Source of the DNA: Nitrococcus mobilis Nb-231
GTDB taxonomy: Bacteria; Pseudomonadota; Gammaproteobacteria; Nitrococcales; Nitrococcaceae
Assembly: GCF_000153205.1 (NCBI RefSeq)
Contig: NZ_CH672427.1
Coordinates: 3,154,596 to 3,218,595 of the forward strand
Direction of reading: 5' to 3'
Length of the DNA: 64,000 nucleotides
The first letter of the stretch is position 1; the number at the start of each line of letters is the position of its first letter. The notes below the pieces were generated by a model that was not told where the DNA came from, did no database searches, and saw only the letters and a program-made list of their open reading frames with translations. Made by a program: the position numbers and the translations under genes. This document shows positions 28,284 to 38,599 of this stretch, piece after piece.

Positions 28284-29155
28284 TGCAGAAGCTCATGTCT
28301 AGTATCGTGTTCGTGGCACTGTTCGCGCTGGTACTTTTCTACACTGGGACTTATACCGTCGGTCAGGCGCAAAAGGCGATCAAGTTTCGTCTGGGCGAGA
28401 TTATCGACACCAATATCGCCCCGGGCTTGCATTTTCAGTGGCCTCTTGTCAACAACGTCAAGAAGTTCGATGCCCGCGTCCAGACGTTGGACGAGGAGCC
28501 GCAGCGATTCATGACGGTGGAAAAAAAGAACGTAATCGTCGATTCGTTTGTGAAGTGGCGGATCGAAAATGTCGGTGACTACTACACCACCGTTGGGGGG
28601 CAGCCGGCGCGCACCAATCTGCGTCTATCAGAGATTCTTAGGAACGGCCTGCGCAGCGAATTCGGCAAGCGTACCATCAACGAGGTCGTCTCCGGTGATC
28701 GCGCCCAGCTTATGAAGATTTTGCAGCGCGAGACCGATCAAGCGGCCGAGTCGCTTGGTGTGGAGGTGGTGGATGTGCGCATCAAACGAGTCGATCTGCC
28801 GGAGGACGTCAGCGATTCAGTATATCAACGGATGAGTGCCGAGCGAGAGCGGGCGGCGCGTCAGTATCGGGCCGAAGGCAAGGAGGCTGCCGAGCGCATA
28901 CGGGCGGAGGCGGATCGGCGTCGGCAGATCATCCTGGCCGATGCCCACCGCGATGCCAAGAAGATTCGCGGCGAAGGTGACGCTAAGGCGGCGGAAATTT
29001 ATGCTCAGACCTACAGTCGCCATCCGGATTTCTATTCGTTCTATCGAAGCCTGACCGCGTATGCTAAGGCTTTTGATCGTAAAGACGATCTGTTTGTGTT
29101 GTCGCCGGATGCCGAATTCTTCCGGTACTTCGATCTGGGCGAGAAAAAGCCGTAA
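28283..29155 (+). CDS. hflC: FtsH modulator HflC (SPFH/band 7)
   Basis: A 290-residue partner of HflK with an N-terminal membrane anchor (about 7-24) and SPFH domain (VGQAQKAIKFRLGEI, GLHFQWPLVNNVKKFDAR, EPQRFMTVEKKNVIVDSFVKWRI). The late segment AYAKAFDRKDDLFVLSPDAEFFRYF is characteristic. Its ATG shares a base with the hflK stop (TAATG). Confidence 0.96.
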   Translation: MQKLMSSIVFVALFALVLFYTGTYTVGQAQKAIKFRLGEIIDTNIAPGLHFQWPLVNNVKKFDARVQTLDEEPQRFMTVEKKNVIVDSFVKWRIENVGDYYTTVGGQPARTNLRLSEILRNGLRSEFGKRTINEVVSGDRAQLMKILQRETDQAAESLGVEVVDVRIKRVDLPEDVSDSVYQRMSAERERAARQYRAEGKEAAERIRAEADRRRQIILADAHRDAKKIRGEGDAKAAEIYAQTYSRHPDFYSFYRSLTAYAKAFDRKDDLFVLSPDAEFFRYFDLGEKKP

Positions 29156-29211
29156 TTGGGGTTGGTTCGTAGTCTACGTTATAGATGATATAAAGCTGGA
29201 TAAAAGGGCAA

Positions 29212-29400
29212 ATGGGGCAGGAGCTGATCACTGCGGTTGCGCTGGTGCTGGTCATCGAGGGGATTCTCCCTTTTCTCAGCCCCAACCTGTTGCGGCGTAT
29301 GATGTTTCAAGTGGTCCAGCAGAACAATCGAACGCTGCGGATCACCGGCTTAGTGACCATGCTGGCCGGCTTGATCCTGCTGTATCTGGTACGCCATTGA
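29212..29400 (+). CDS. yjeT: DUF2065 small membrane protein (YjeT-like)
   Basis: A 62-residue protein with two hydrophobic helices and the DUF2065 pattern (VLVIEGILPFLSPN, then LLRRMMFQVVQQ). It lies between hflC and hisZ/purA, the same place as E. coli yjeT between hflC and purA. Function unknown; constant neighbourhood suggests a link to HflKC (inference). Confidence 0.9.
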   Translation: MGQELITAVALVLVIEGILPFLSPNLLRRMMFQVVQQNNRTLRITGLVTMLAGLILLYLVRH

Positions 29401-29424
29401 GCCGACCCATGGAGCTGTTCCGCC

Positions 29425-30624
29425 GTGACCGAGCATGATTTCGCCAAGGTCAACCGCTGGCTGTTGCCCGATGGGGTGGACGAGATTCTCCCGCCCCAGG
29501 CTTTTGCTCTGGAGCGCCTGCGCCGGGAGCTGCTCGATTGTTATTATCGTTGGGGTTACGATTTGGTAATGCCACCGACGATCGAATATTTGGAGGCATT
29601 GCTCACGGGGGCCGCGCACGATCTCGATCTCCAGACCTTCAAGCTCACCGATCAGCTGACCGGGCGGATGATGGGTGTGCGGGCTGATATCACACCGCAG
29701 GCCGCCCGCATCGATGCCCATCAGTTGCGGCGCGATTGTCCGGTGCGTTTGTGCTATCTGGGCGCAGTGCTGCAGACGCGACCAGAGGGACCGGGGAGTT
29801 CTCGCAATCCGCTGCAGATCGGCGCCGAATTATACGGTCATGCCGGGTTTGAAAGCGAAGCCGAAATCATCGCCTTGATGCTGGAGACACTGCGAATTGC
29901 CGGTGTCGTGCAGCCGCATTTAGACCTTGGACACGTAGGTATTTTTCGCGGCCTCACTTCCCAGGCGGGGCTGGGTCCAGATGCCGAGATGCGCTTGTGG
30001 GATGCCTTACAGCGCAAGGCCGGAACGGAGATCGAGGCCATTCTCGCCGAGTTCGATGTAGCGGAGTCGCTGTACAGTATGCTCGCGGCGTTGCCGGAGC
30101 TCAGCGGTGGTCTCGAGGTTTTGGAACGGGCGAATGCCGAGCTGATGCCCGCGCAGGATTGTGTACACCAGGCGCTGCGTGAACTTCGCAGCATCGCTAA
30201 CGCTCTGCAACACTGGCTGCCCGATGTGCCACTGCATTTTGATTTGGGTGAGCTGCGTGGCTATCAATACCACACGGGGGTCGTGTTTGCCGCGTTCGTT
30301 GCTGGGCACAGCCATGAGGTAGCGCGTGGGGGCCGCTATAATCACATTGGCCGTGTATTCGGGCGTTCCCGGCCCGCAACAGGGTTTAGCGCCGATCTCA
30401 AGACTCTGTTTGCGCTTAGCGATCGCGGTCAGCAGCCGCCAGTGCTCGGCATCGCCGCACCATGTGATGACGATGCGGCGTTGTTGGCGGAGGTGAGTAA
30501 ACTTCGCCAGGCGGGTGAGCGGGTGGTCTGGTTGCTGCCGGGGCACGAGGCTGAGTTGCACGAGCTGGGTTGTAATCGCAGGTTGGTCAATCTGGGCGGC
30601 TGTTGGCAGGTGAAACCGGCTTGA
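29425..30624 (+). CDS. hisZ: ATP phosphoribosyltransferase regulatory subunit HisZ
   Basis: A 399-residue paralogue of histidyl-tRNA synthetase without tRNA charging. It activates and gives feedback control to short-form HisG at the first step of histidine synthesis. Evidence: WLLPDGVDEILPPQA, GVRADITPQAARI, and the degenerate HisRS motif 3 region GGRYNHIGRVFGRSRPATGFS. GTG start at 29425. Its presence between hflC and purA is common in Gamma- and Betaproteobacteria that use short HisG; hisG is not in the window. Confidence 0.93.
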   Translation: MTEHDFAKVNRWLLPDGVDEILPPQAFALERLRRELLDCYYRWGYDLVMPPTIEYLEALLTGAAHDLDLQTFKLTDQLTGRMMGVRADITPQAARIDAHQLRRDCPVRLCYLGAVLQTRPEGPGSSRNPLQIGAELYGHAGFESEAEIIALMLETLRIAGVVQPHLDLGHVGIFRGLTSQAGLGPDAEMRLWDALQRKAGTEIEAILAEFDVAESLYSMLAALPELSGGLEVLERANAELMPAQDCVHQALRELRSIANALQHWLPDVPLHFDLGELRGYQYHTGVVFAAFVAGHSHEVARGGRYNHIGRVFGRSRPATGFSADLKTLFALSDRGQQPPVLGIAAPCDDDAALLAEVSKLRQAGERVVWLLPGHEAELHELGCNRRLVNLGGCWQVKPA

Positions 30625-30789
30625 ACGTTTGTGGTACAGTACGCGGCTCTTGCGGCAAGCCCGCTCGGCCTGAGTAAATAGGTAAGAGAGCTTAAGGTCT
30701 ATAACCTTGGCTGAAATCGGCAGGCTCTGACTTGCCAAATCGGATACGATCTTGTAATGCGTTGGTCTGTAGCTCGAGGAGCGAGCTGA

Positions 30790-32097
<1,308 letters not shown>

Positions 32098-32171
32098 AGT
32101 GCGCGGGTAGGCGTGGCCCCGTGTACCGGCGGCCCAATAAGTCCGACAGTCGATTTGCGCCTCGACCTCGT

Positions 32172-32522
32172 TCAGCGGTCGTGCTGCTTGGCAAGTACGT
32201 CGTTCACTGTATCCAGGGCGAGGGTGGAGTGAGCATAAGCGCCGCCCGCACGCATTTCGCAGGCAACCCAAATCGCTTCCATGATTTCCTCCGCGCTGGC
32301 GTTCTCGCGCAGTGCCGCCTTGGTATGGCCGCGGATGCAGTATGGGCATTGGGTGACATGAGCAACCGCGACGGCGATCAATTGTTTGCTCTTGGTGGAT
32401 AGGGCGCCGTCGGCGAACACTTGCTTGCTGAAAGCTTGAAACGCCTGGTGTGTATCGCAGGCCAATTTGGCGCGTTGCTGAGTGATTTCAGCCGATGCAT
32501 GGGGATAAAGCTCCTGCGTCAT
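32172..32522 (-). CDS. Carboxymuconolactone decarboxylase-family, AhpD-like protein
   Basis: A 116-residue all-helical protein with the AhpD-type redox motif C-x2-C-x3-H (TQCPYCIRGHTKAAL) preceded by KQLIAVAVAHV, matching the CMD family. Members act as alkylhydroperoxidase partners or small disulfide reductases. The rest (ENASAEEIMEAIWVACEMRAGGAY) is standard. Convergent with purA; specific role unknown. Confidence 0.88.
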   Translation of the reverse strand: MTQELYPHASAEITQQRAKLACDTHQAFQAFSKQVFADGALSTKSKQLIAVAVAHVTQCPYCIRGHTKAALRENASAEEIMEAIWVACEMRAGGAYAHSTLALDTVNDVLAKQHDR

Positions 32523-32795
32523 GCGCTTTCTCCAGATTAGGGTAGAGAGGCTGCGTCTTTAACTGATCTGTTGTTAATTCCTCTGTCAGGCCAACAACCA
32601 CCCCATTTTAATTTTACGCGGTGGGCCGAGCCTTTGATAGGGCTGCAATGAAGCCGATCTGCTGCGGGGGTGGTTTCTCTAGTCTTTGGATGGTGCGTTG
32701 CAGCGATGTTTGCAATTAAGTATCCGATAGCGCAACTGCCGACGAAGAGGGGTGCGGTGGCGGCACTACGCCAGCGGCAGCCACAAACAGCGGAG

Positions 32796-33539
32796 TTAGC
32801 GTTTGCGCAAAACTTTGCCGGCAAACGCAAATGAGCGGCGTGGCACCCGGCGGGCCACGAGCCAACACAGCGAGGCCCAAGCCGCGCCCGCCGTCCAGCC
32901 GGCCAGCACGTCGGTGGGCCAATGGATGCCGAGGTAGACACGGCTTATTCCCACGAGCACCGTAACGAGCGCCGCGACCAGCAGCAGGTAGAGCTTCAAG
33001 CGCCACTCCGGTTCGATCCGAGCAAGCAGCGCAGCCAAGGTGAGGTAAGTGACCGCGGCCATCATCGAGTGGCCGCTGGGGAAACTGGCCGTATAGACAC
33101 TGACTTCGGTGGGTACCAGGTCGGGGCGCGGCCGTTCGAAGCTCGTCTTGAGCAAGTTACTCACCAACAAGCCACCCGGCACTGCGACCGTGATGAACAA
33201 AGCCGTACGAAAGCGCTGCGAGAGCAGCAGATAGCCGGTTGCTCCCAAGATGATCAATGTCACCATCGGAATGCCGCCGAGCGCCGTAACATCGCGCACG
33301 GCCTCCTCCACCCAGGCGGGTCCGAGCGGATCCGAGCGATCGGCTGGATTGCGCAGAGCGAGCAGGATGGCCTCGTCGAGGCGATGGGTATCGCCTTCGA
33401 CGACGTCCTCGGCCAGTTCTACGAACCCCCACGTCCCGCCGGCGCAGACCATAACGGACAAGAGCACGGCCAATTCGTGGCGAGCGAGCCATGTTAGCCA
33501 CGATAAGGCCACGCTGCCAAATTGTCGGGTTTTATTCAT
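32796..33539 (-). CDS. PAP2-family membrane phosphatase
   Basis: A 247-residue polytopic protein with all three acid-phosphatase motifs: KTSFERPRPD (motif 1), SFPSGHSM (motif 2) and SRVYLGIHWPTDVLAG (motif 3, catalytic His and Asp). Such enzymes dephosphorylate phosphatidic acid, PGP or undecaprenyl pyrophosphate. About six helices; active site facing the periplasm. The 273 bases between it and the AhpD-like gene show no gene that can be supported. Confidence 0.9.
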   Translation of the reverse strand: MNKTRQFGSVALSWLTWLARHELAVLLSVMVCAGGTWGFVELAEDVVEGDTHRLDEAILLALRNPADRSDPLGPAWVEEAVRDVTALGGIPMVTLIILGATGYLLLSQRFRTALFITVAVPGGLLVSNLLKTSFERPRPDLVPTEVSVYTASFPSGHSMMAAVTYLTLAALLARIEPEWRLKLYLLLVAALVTVLVGISRVYLGIHWPTDVLAGWTAGAAWASLCWLVARRVPRRSFAFAGKVLRKR

Positions 33540-33784
33540 GAGCTACCTCCTCCGGGCGTTCCCATTGCGGTGGACCTGTCGGGGTGGGGGGTGTGAGCGA
33601 TACGAGCCATCCTGTTGACGATCTCAACCGGGCCGCTGAAAGTGTGTTGTCCTCTCGCTAGGCCAGGTAAGGCGATAATAGCGGCAGAGGTGCTTGGTGT
33701 GGGGGTGGCGGCTTGTTTTTTCGTCGCCTCAATATGGAACCGATCTCTGGCACAATGGTTCGAGTCCATTTGGCGGAGGGCAGC

Positions 33785-34858
33785 ATGGTGGCAACGCAAG
33801 GCGCCCCGGAAACGACGCTCGACGGCGTTCTCGCCCTCGACGAGGCGCAAATACTCGTCCTCGTTGATAACGAAACCGATACCCTATCCAGTGTCGATGA
33901 AGGTGTACCTCAGATCCCCGAGGTCATCCAGCATGTGACGAGGATGCCGGTGAGCCGGATTTATCAAGGGCAGGCGGGCAAAGTCGTATTCGATCGACTG
34001 TGCTGTGCCTGCCACGGCCTCTCCGTTTTGGTCACTGGGCGGCGTGGTAACGAGACACGCACGCTGCTCTTCGATGTCGGCCCCTATCCGGATGTTTGGT
34101 TGGACAATGCCCGGCGTCTCGATGTCGAGCTGGCGGCCATCGAGTGCGTCTTTCTCTCCCACTGGCACTTCGATCACAGCGGCGCTCTACCCGAGGTCGT
34201 TGCCGCGATCAGTCGAGCCCGCGAAGTGGCCGGCTTGGATGCCCCGGTAGTCGTGGACTTGCATCCGGATCGCCCCGACCAGCGCGGCGTGCTCTTGCCG
34301 AGCGGGGAGATGCTACTCTTACCCGAAGAGCCGCGCTTCGATGAAATCGCCAGCGGCGGCGGGCGGATTGCCACTCACGCCGATGCGCATACGCTAGGCG
34401 GGGGCTTTTTTTTCGGCAGCGGCGCCATTGCGCGCGTCACGGATTATGAAACCGGTCTTGCAGGCCATCACACTTTTCGAGGCGACGCGGGCATGGCCGA
34501 TCCGCTGATCATGGACGAGCGTTATGTCGCCGTCTGGGTTAAAGGGCGGGGCGTGACGGTGCTCTCGGCCTGTTCCCATGCGGGCATCGTCAACGCCTGT
34601 CTGAGTGTTCAGGAACAGTTCCCGAATACACCCCTCGACGTGGTGCTCGGCGGCTATCACCTCGCCGGTAAGGCGATGGAGCCGCGCATTGAACCAACCG
34701 TGCGTGATCTCGCCCAACGGATTCTGCCGCGCGTCGTCGCCCCTGGCCATTGCACCGGCTGGCGGGCCAAGGCGCGGCTTGCAGATACTTTCGCGCCGAG
34801 GCATTACGGCCCAAGCGCGGTGGGAACCTTATACCATCTTGTTGCGATGACCGCCTGA
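33785..34858 (+). CDS. Metallo-beta-lactamase-fold hydrolase (COG1237-like)
   Basis: A 357-residue MBL-fold protein. The metal-binding loop is SHWHFDHSGALPEV; later ligand candidates are His in CSHAGIVNA and in GGYHLAG. The order resembles the archaeal-type family once annotated as methanopterin-precursor beta-ribofuranosylaminobenzene synthase relatives; in bacteria the substrate is unknown. The ATG at 33785 has GGAGGG five bases upstream; earlier in-frame starts at 33713 and 33734 lack one. No neighbour clarifies the role. Confidence 0.8.
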   Translation: MVATQGAPETTLDGVLALDEAQILVLVDNETDTLSSVDEGVPQIPEVIQHVTRMPVSRIYQGQAGKVVFDRLCCACHGLSVLVTGRRGNETRTLLFDVGPYPDVWLDNARRLDVELAAIECVFLSHWHFDHSGALPEVVAAISRAREVAGLDAPVVVDLHPDRPDQRGVLLPSGEMLLLPEEPRFDEIASGGGRIATHADAHTLGGGFFFGSGAIARVTDYETGLAGHHTFRGDAGMADPLIMDERYVAVWVKGRGVTVLSACSHAGIVNACLSVQEQFPNTPLDVVLGGYHLAGKAMEPRIEPTVRDLAQRILPRVVAPGHCTGWRAKARLADTFAPRHYGPSAVGTLYHLVAMTA

Positions 34859-35123
34859 CCGCGCTCATGTGCTGCGCCAGCAGGCTCGGATCGATCGAGC
34901 GGATTCAAACAAGCACACAGCTGAGGCCGGTTTGCCCGGTTGCCAGTGAGCTTTTAATCGGCACCATTCGATCCGGGCCATGAGATTGGATTTGGGTGCA
35001 ACCTCCTGCCGGTAGCCGAGAAAAATGAACGGCCGGCCGGCCGACAACGTCTTCGCTCGGAATCGGTCAGCGCGGGCGAAGTTTGCTGTCTCCCGTGCTT
35101 TCGGGCGTAAGATTTGGAGGGGC

Positions 35124-36149
35124 ATGAACGAGACGACGTTATGGTCGTTACCCGTGAGCATTGCCGTCTTCGTGGGCGGGGCACTGCTCACGATCGGGCT
35201 TGGCATTCGACTGTCGCAAGCCGGCAACGAACTTGCGGACCGGACAGGGTTTGGTGAGGCCGTATTCGGTTCGATTTTCTTTGGGGGCATCATTTCGCTG
35301 TCCGGAATTGTCATGACGGCAACCGCCGCCGGCAATGGCCAAGCTTCGCTCGCTTACAGCAATGCCGTTGGCGGCGTTGCCGCGCAGATCCTTGCGCTTG
35401 GTATCGCGGATATTGCTTATCGACGGGCGAATCTGGAGCACGCCGCGGCCTCACTACCGAATGCGGTTTTCGCAGTCGTGCTTGGCTGGCTTTTGTGCAT
35501 CGCCTTGCTGGCGAGCTTCGCACCACCGGTCACCCTCTTTCAGGTCAATATCGCCTCCTTGGTGCTCGTGGCCGTTTATGTTTTCGGCCTGCATCAAGTT
35601 CGGGCCACGCACAGTGATCCGCAATGGCATGCCAAGCAGACGGACCAAACTGTGGCGGATCGGCCGGAAGCGCTTTCCAATCGCAGCACCGCGGGACTGT
35701 GGGCGGATTTCGCACTGTCCGGATTAGCCGTATCCGCAGGCGGTTGGGCTATCGCGCGAGCGGCTATCTCGCTCGTACAACAGCTGGATTTGGATGCAAG
35801 CTTCGTCGGTGCCTTTTTAATGGGGGCCGTCAATGCCATACCCGAGACCGTAACCGCCGTTGCAGCGGTGCGAACCGGCGCGTTGACGCTCGCCGTAGGC
35901 GGCGTGTTGGGCGGCAATGCTTTCGACGTGCTGAATCTCGCAGTAGGCGATGTCGCCTATCGTGGCGGCTCGCTCTATCATGCTGCGGATCGAGATGATC
36001 TTTTTGTGACCCTTACCAGCCTGCTAATGACCTTGATCGTACTCGGCGGCTTGCTGCGACGCGAACGGCGCGGGCCGCTGGGCATCGGCTTCGAAGGTGT
36101 CGCGCTGGGAGCCGTGTATGCGCTTATGGTGGTTATCACAATAATGTAA
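35124..36149 (+). CDS. Ca2+/cation antiporter (CaCA superfamily)
   Basis: A 341-residue membrane protein with about ten helices and two inverted alpha repeats: GFGEAVFGSIFFGGIISLSG (residues about 36-55) and a second with FLMGAVNAIPETVTAV followed by GGVLGGNAFDVLNLAVGD. The Glu in the second repeat (PE) is the usual cation-binding acid; the first repeat has Ser-Gly rather than the common PE, so its selectivity may differ. Relatives swap Ca2+ for Na+ or H+. Start ATG 35124 is preceded by GGAGGGG. Confidence 0.82.
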   Translation: MNETTLWSLPVSIAVFVGGALLTIGLGIRLSQAGNELADRTGFGEAVFGSIFFGGIISLSGIVMTATAAGNGQASLAYSNAVGGVAAQILALGIADIAYRRANLEHAAASLPNAVFAVVLGWLLCIALLASFAPPVTLFQVNIASLVLVAVYVFGLHQVRATHSDPQWHAKQTDQTVADRPEALSNRSTAGLWADFALSGLAVSAGGWAIARAAISLVQQLDLDASFVGAFLMGAVNAIPETVTAVAAVRTGALTLAVGGVLGGNAFDVLNLAVGDVAYRGGSLYHAADRDDLFVTLTSLLMTLIVLGGLLRRERRGPLGIGFEGVALGAVYALMVVITIM

Positions 36150-36192
36150 GCCGCCGTGCGCCGCATTCCTGGCTGTCGTCAGGAGGCTACGA

Positions 36193-36246
36193 CGCCGCTG
36201 GGTGGCGAAGGCCAAGCTTTCTCTCAGCCTATAGCACCCAGCGGCG
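36193..36246. terminator. Inverted repeat between convergent genes, possible bidirectional terminator
   Basis: Perfect 12-base arms CGCCGCTGGGTG (36193-36204) and CACCCAGCGGCG (36235-36246) enclose 30 bases. It lies between the converging CaCA gene and the DUF4168 gene, where a shared terminator would be expected. No T-run follows either arm and the loop is long, so intrinsic termination is doubtful. Confidence 0.4.
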
Positions 36247-36258
36247 CAAGCGGGGGCT

Positions 36259-36594
36259 CTATTGGTGCTTGAGGAGACGCTCGCGGAGCTTGGGATCGTT
36301 CTGCGCCGCTTGCGTGATTCGATTGTATTCGGGCACCGTCAGGCCGGTAGCGATAACCGCCTGCGCCATCTCTTGGCGGGCTTGGTTCCGTAATTCCGTG
36401 GCCTTCTCCCGGTCCTGAACTTCACCCAGGCGCTCACGGTATTCCTGGCTGATGCCCGCGACCTTATTCTGAGCTTGGGTATATTGCTCCAGCTTCTGCT
36501 GGGAGAGGTTAGCGCCATCCTGCGCGTACGTTACCGGGACCACGGTCAGCAGTCCGATCGTCAGCACCAAGACAACGCGCTTGGTAATGCTCAT
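36259..36594 (-). CDS. Secreted DUF4168 protein
   Basis: A 111-residue protein with a clear signal peptide (about 1-24, ending VTYAQDG). The remainder is helical and charged with QQKLEQYTQAQNKVAGI and the late ATGLTVPEYNRITQAAQND segment, which matches the DUF4168 pattern. Exported to the periplasm by prediction. Function unknown. Confidence 0.8.
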   Translation of the reverse strand: MSITKRVVLVLTIGLLTVVPVTYAQDGANLSQQKLEQYTQAQNKVAGISQEYRERLGEVQDREKATELRNQARQEMAQAVIATGLTVPEYNRITQAAQNDPKLRERLLKHQ

Positions 36595-36691
36595 TGGTAT
36601 GCTCCCTAAAACGCCTTAGTCAGAAAAGAACGGATGCTCCGCTCTTCAACGATACAAATGCAATAAAAGCGCCAATTTTGAATCCACTTCA

Positions 36692-37525
36692 GGGCTTGTT
36701 GAGGAGGACGACCGCGTTGTCGGGGTGCGCGTGCGCGCGCCGCAGGGCGAGGTGGCGATCCGGGCCGATTTGGTGATCGGCTGCGATGGTCGGGATTCGG
36801 CGGTGCGCGCTGCCGCTGGGCTGCGTGTGCGGGATTACGGTGCGCCGATGGACGTGCTGTGGTTTGTCTGTCGCGCAAGGACAGCGATCCGCAAGACACC
36901 TTCGGCATCATCGGAACAGGGCAGATGATGGTGCTGCTCAACCGCACCGACTATTGGCAGGCTGCTTATTTGATACCCAAGGGCGGCGCCGATGCGCTGC
37001 GCGCGCAACCGATCGATGAGTGGCGCGGCACCATAGCGAAGCTGGCGCCGTTTATCGCCGAGCGCACCGATACTCCAGCGTCGTGGAATGACGTCAAGAC
37101 ACTGGAGGTGCGCCTCGATCGCCTTGAACGCTGGTATCGGCCCGGCCTGCTGCTGATCGGTGATGCCGCGCACGCGATGTCGCCCATCGGTGGTGTCGGC
37201 ATCAATCTGGCGATTCAGGATGCGATCGTGACGGCCAATACGCTGGTGCCGCTGCTGCGCGAGCAGCGCCCGATCACGGAGAGATCGCTACGCGCGGTAC
37301 AGGATCGGCGCCTGCCGCCGACCCGACTCATCCTGGCGGCGCAGCTGCAGATCCAGAAACGCGTAATCTCGCGCGCTGGTGCGATCCGGGCGTCCGCTGG
37401 AAATGCCCGCGATTTTGCGTTGGCTGCTGCGGTTCCGCACGGTACGCCATCTCCCCGCCCGGCTGTTCGGTTATGGTCCGCGTCGCGAGCACGTGTACAC
37501 GGACGACTACCTTTCACGGGCGTGA
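36692..37525 (+). pseudogene. FAD-dependent monooxygenase remnant (5' truncated, two frameshifts)
   Basis: Reads as the C-terminal two thirds of a PheA/UbiH-type flavin monooxygenase. Fragment 1 holds ADLVIGCDGRDSAVRAAAGL (the DG motif). Near 36863-36867 one base appears lost: frame 1 ends DVLWF and the match continues in the next frame with LSRKDSDPQDTFG up to the GD motif LLIGDAAHAMSPIGGVGIN. Near 37374 the frame shifts again, after which LVRSGRPLEMPAILRWLL and the closing YTDDYLSRA with stop at 37523-37525 are read. The FAD-binding N-terminus is missing; the left border is at about 36692. Not functional. Confidence 0.8.
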
Positions 37526-37643
37526 AGCAGCCGAGCCGAGCGTAGGGCGCTCATCCGTCCTGGAAGTACCTTGATCGCACCGAGAGCCGCGCGAAAGTTA
37601 TACTGTCCGGCCCGAGTAGCCACGCCGAGAAGAGAAAACAGCG

Positions 37644-38207
37644 ATGAATGCTCGACTTTTTGCTTTTGTAGGCGGTGAGATCGGTTCTTGGCGTGTGATC
37701 GAAACCAAAACCGTCGCCGGAGAGGGTCTTGCCGAGGTTAAGCGATTGAACGTGGTCAACGCAGCGGTTCCTCTGCTACCTGACGATGCCCAATGGCTCC
37801 TCCGCGGGGTGACCAGCAATGAACGCTACGTCACCCGTTCGGAACGGGCTCAGCTCACGGCTAAACAACCGGTTTTAGGCCGTCGCCAAGCTACCTGCGC
37901 AGCCTTCATTCCCATTCGAAAAACCGCATCGTGGTGGAACCTAGCCCAGGACGAACGCCGAATGATCCTGGAGGAAAGCTCCAACCACATTAAAACGGGG
38001 CTGAAGTACCTGCCTGCGGTCGCTCGCCGCCTCCACCATTGCCGCGACCTCGGCGGCGACGCCGAGCCGTTCGATTTTCTTACTTGGTTTGAATATGCAC
38101 CGTCCGACTCCGCTGCCTTTGACGAATTGGTCGCCGAACTGCGCGCGTCGCAAGAGTGGACGTACGTTGATAGGGAGATCGACATGCGCTTGGCGCGTGA
38201 TGAGTGA
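37644..38207 (+). CDS. cld: Chlorite dismutase-family haem protein (short, dimeric clade 2 type)
   Basis: A 187-residue protein that follows the short Nitrobacter-type chlorite dismutase along its whole length: WLLRGVTSNERYV, AFIPIRKTASWWNLAQDERR, HIKTGLKYLPAVARRLHH, PFDFLTWFEYAP and the closing EWTYVDREIDMRLAR. The proximal haem ligand is expected at His115 and the distal catalytic Arg at Arg128, thirteen residues later, the spacing known from characterised enzymes; Lys93 and Trp97/98 are also kept. The enzyme class splits chlorite to chloride and dioxygen. Physiological substrate here is inferred. Stands alone between two pseudogenes. Confidence 0.88.
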   Translation: MNARLFAFVGGEIGSWRVIETKTVAGEGLAEVKRLNVVNAAVPLLPDDAQWLLRGVTSNERYVTRSERAQLTAKQPVLGRRQATCAAFIPIRKTASWWNLAQDERRMILEESSNHIKTGLKYLPAVARRLHHCRDLGGDAEPFDFLTWFEYAPSDSAAFDELVAELRASQEWTYVDREIDMRLARDE

Positions 38208-38229
38208 AAATTGCTGGTTACGGCCAGCG

Positions 38230-38548
38230 ACTGCGCCGCGCCGCCGGCTAATTACCACCTCGAGCCCGGCCTCAATTTCCACCGGCCTTGCTTCTTTCCC
38301 ACCGAGAAAATCGAAGCCAAAGGCCGTATCCGCAAGCACCACCACTACAATCGGATGATGATGACCCCTACGATAAGCTCAAATCACTCCCCCATGCCTC
38401 TACTACCTCAAAGCCGGCCTCACCTTCGAGTAACTCGATGCAACTGCTCACGCTATCAGCGACAATGAAGCCGCCTGCGGCCTCAGCCAGGCCAGGAGCT
38501 GAACTGTTCCATTTTATCAATAAGTTCCGAAACCTGGCCGCCTGAACC
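38230..38548 (+). pseudogene. Integrase-type transposase C-terminal remnant
   Basis: A decayed C-terminus of an integrase-core (DDE) transposase. In successive frames one reads CFFPTEKIEAKGRIRKHH, then after a frameshift YDKLKSLPHAS, YLKAGLTFE (followed by a stop), LDATAHAISDNEAACGL and finally ELFHFINKFRNLAA before a stop near 38545. This order (a TPY-KLKSLP segment, a YLKPGITFE segment, then SDNEAA) is typical of the tail of such proteins. At least two frameshifts and two stops; the catalytic core is absent. Confidence 0.6.
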
Positions 38549-38599
38549 AGCTCACTTACTACCATCGTTCAGGCTTATCTCTGGATTGAAAAGGACTGT

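Noticed and set aside
37644-38207. Alternative call as HemQ (coproheme decarboxylase)
   Set aside because: HemQ proteins of Firmicutes and Actinobacteria are longer and lack the distal Arg; this one is of the short Nitrobacter type with Arg128 in place.
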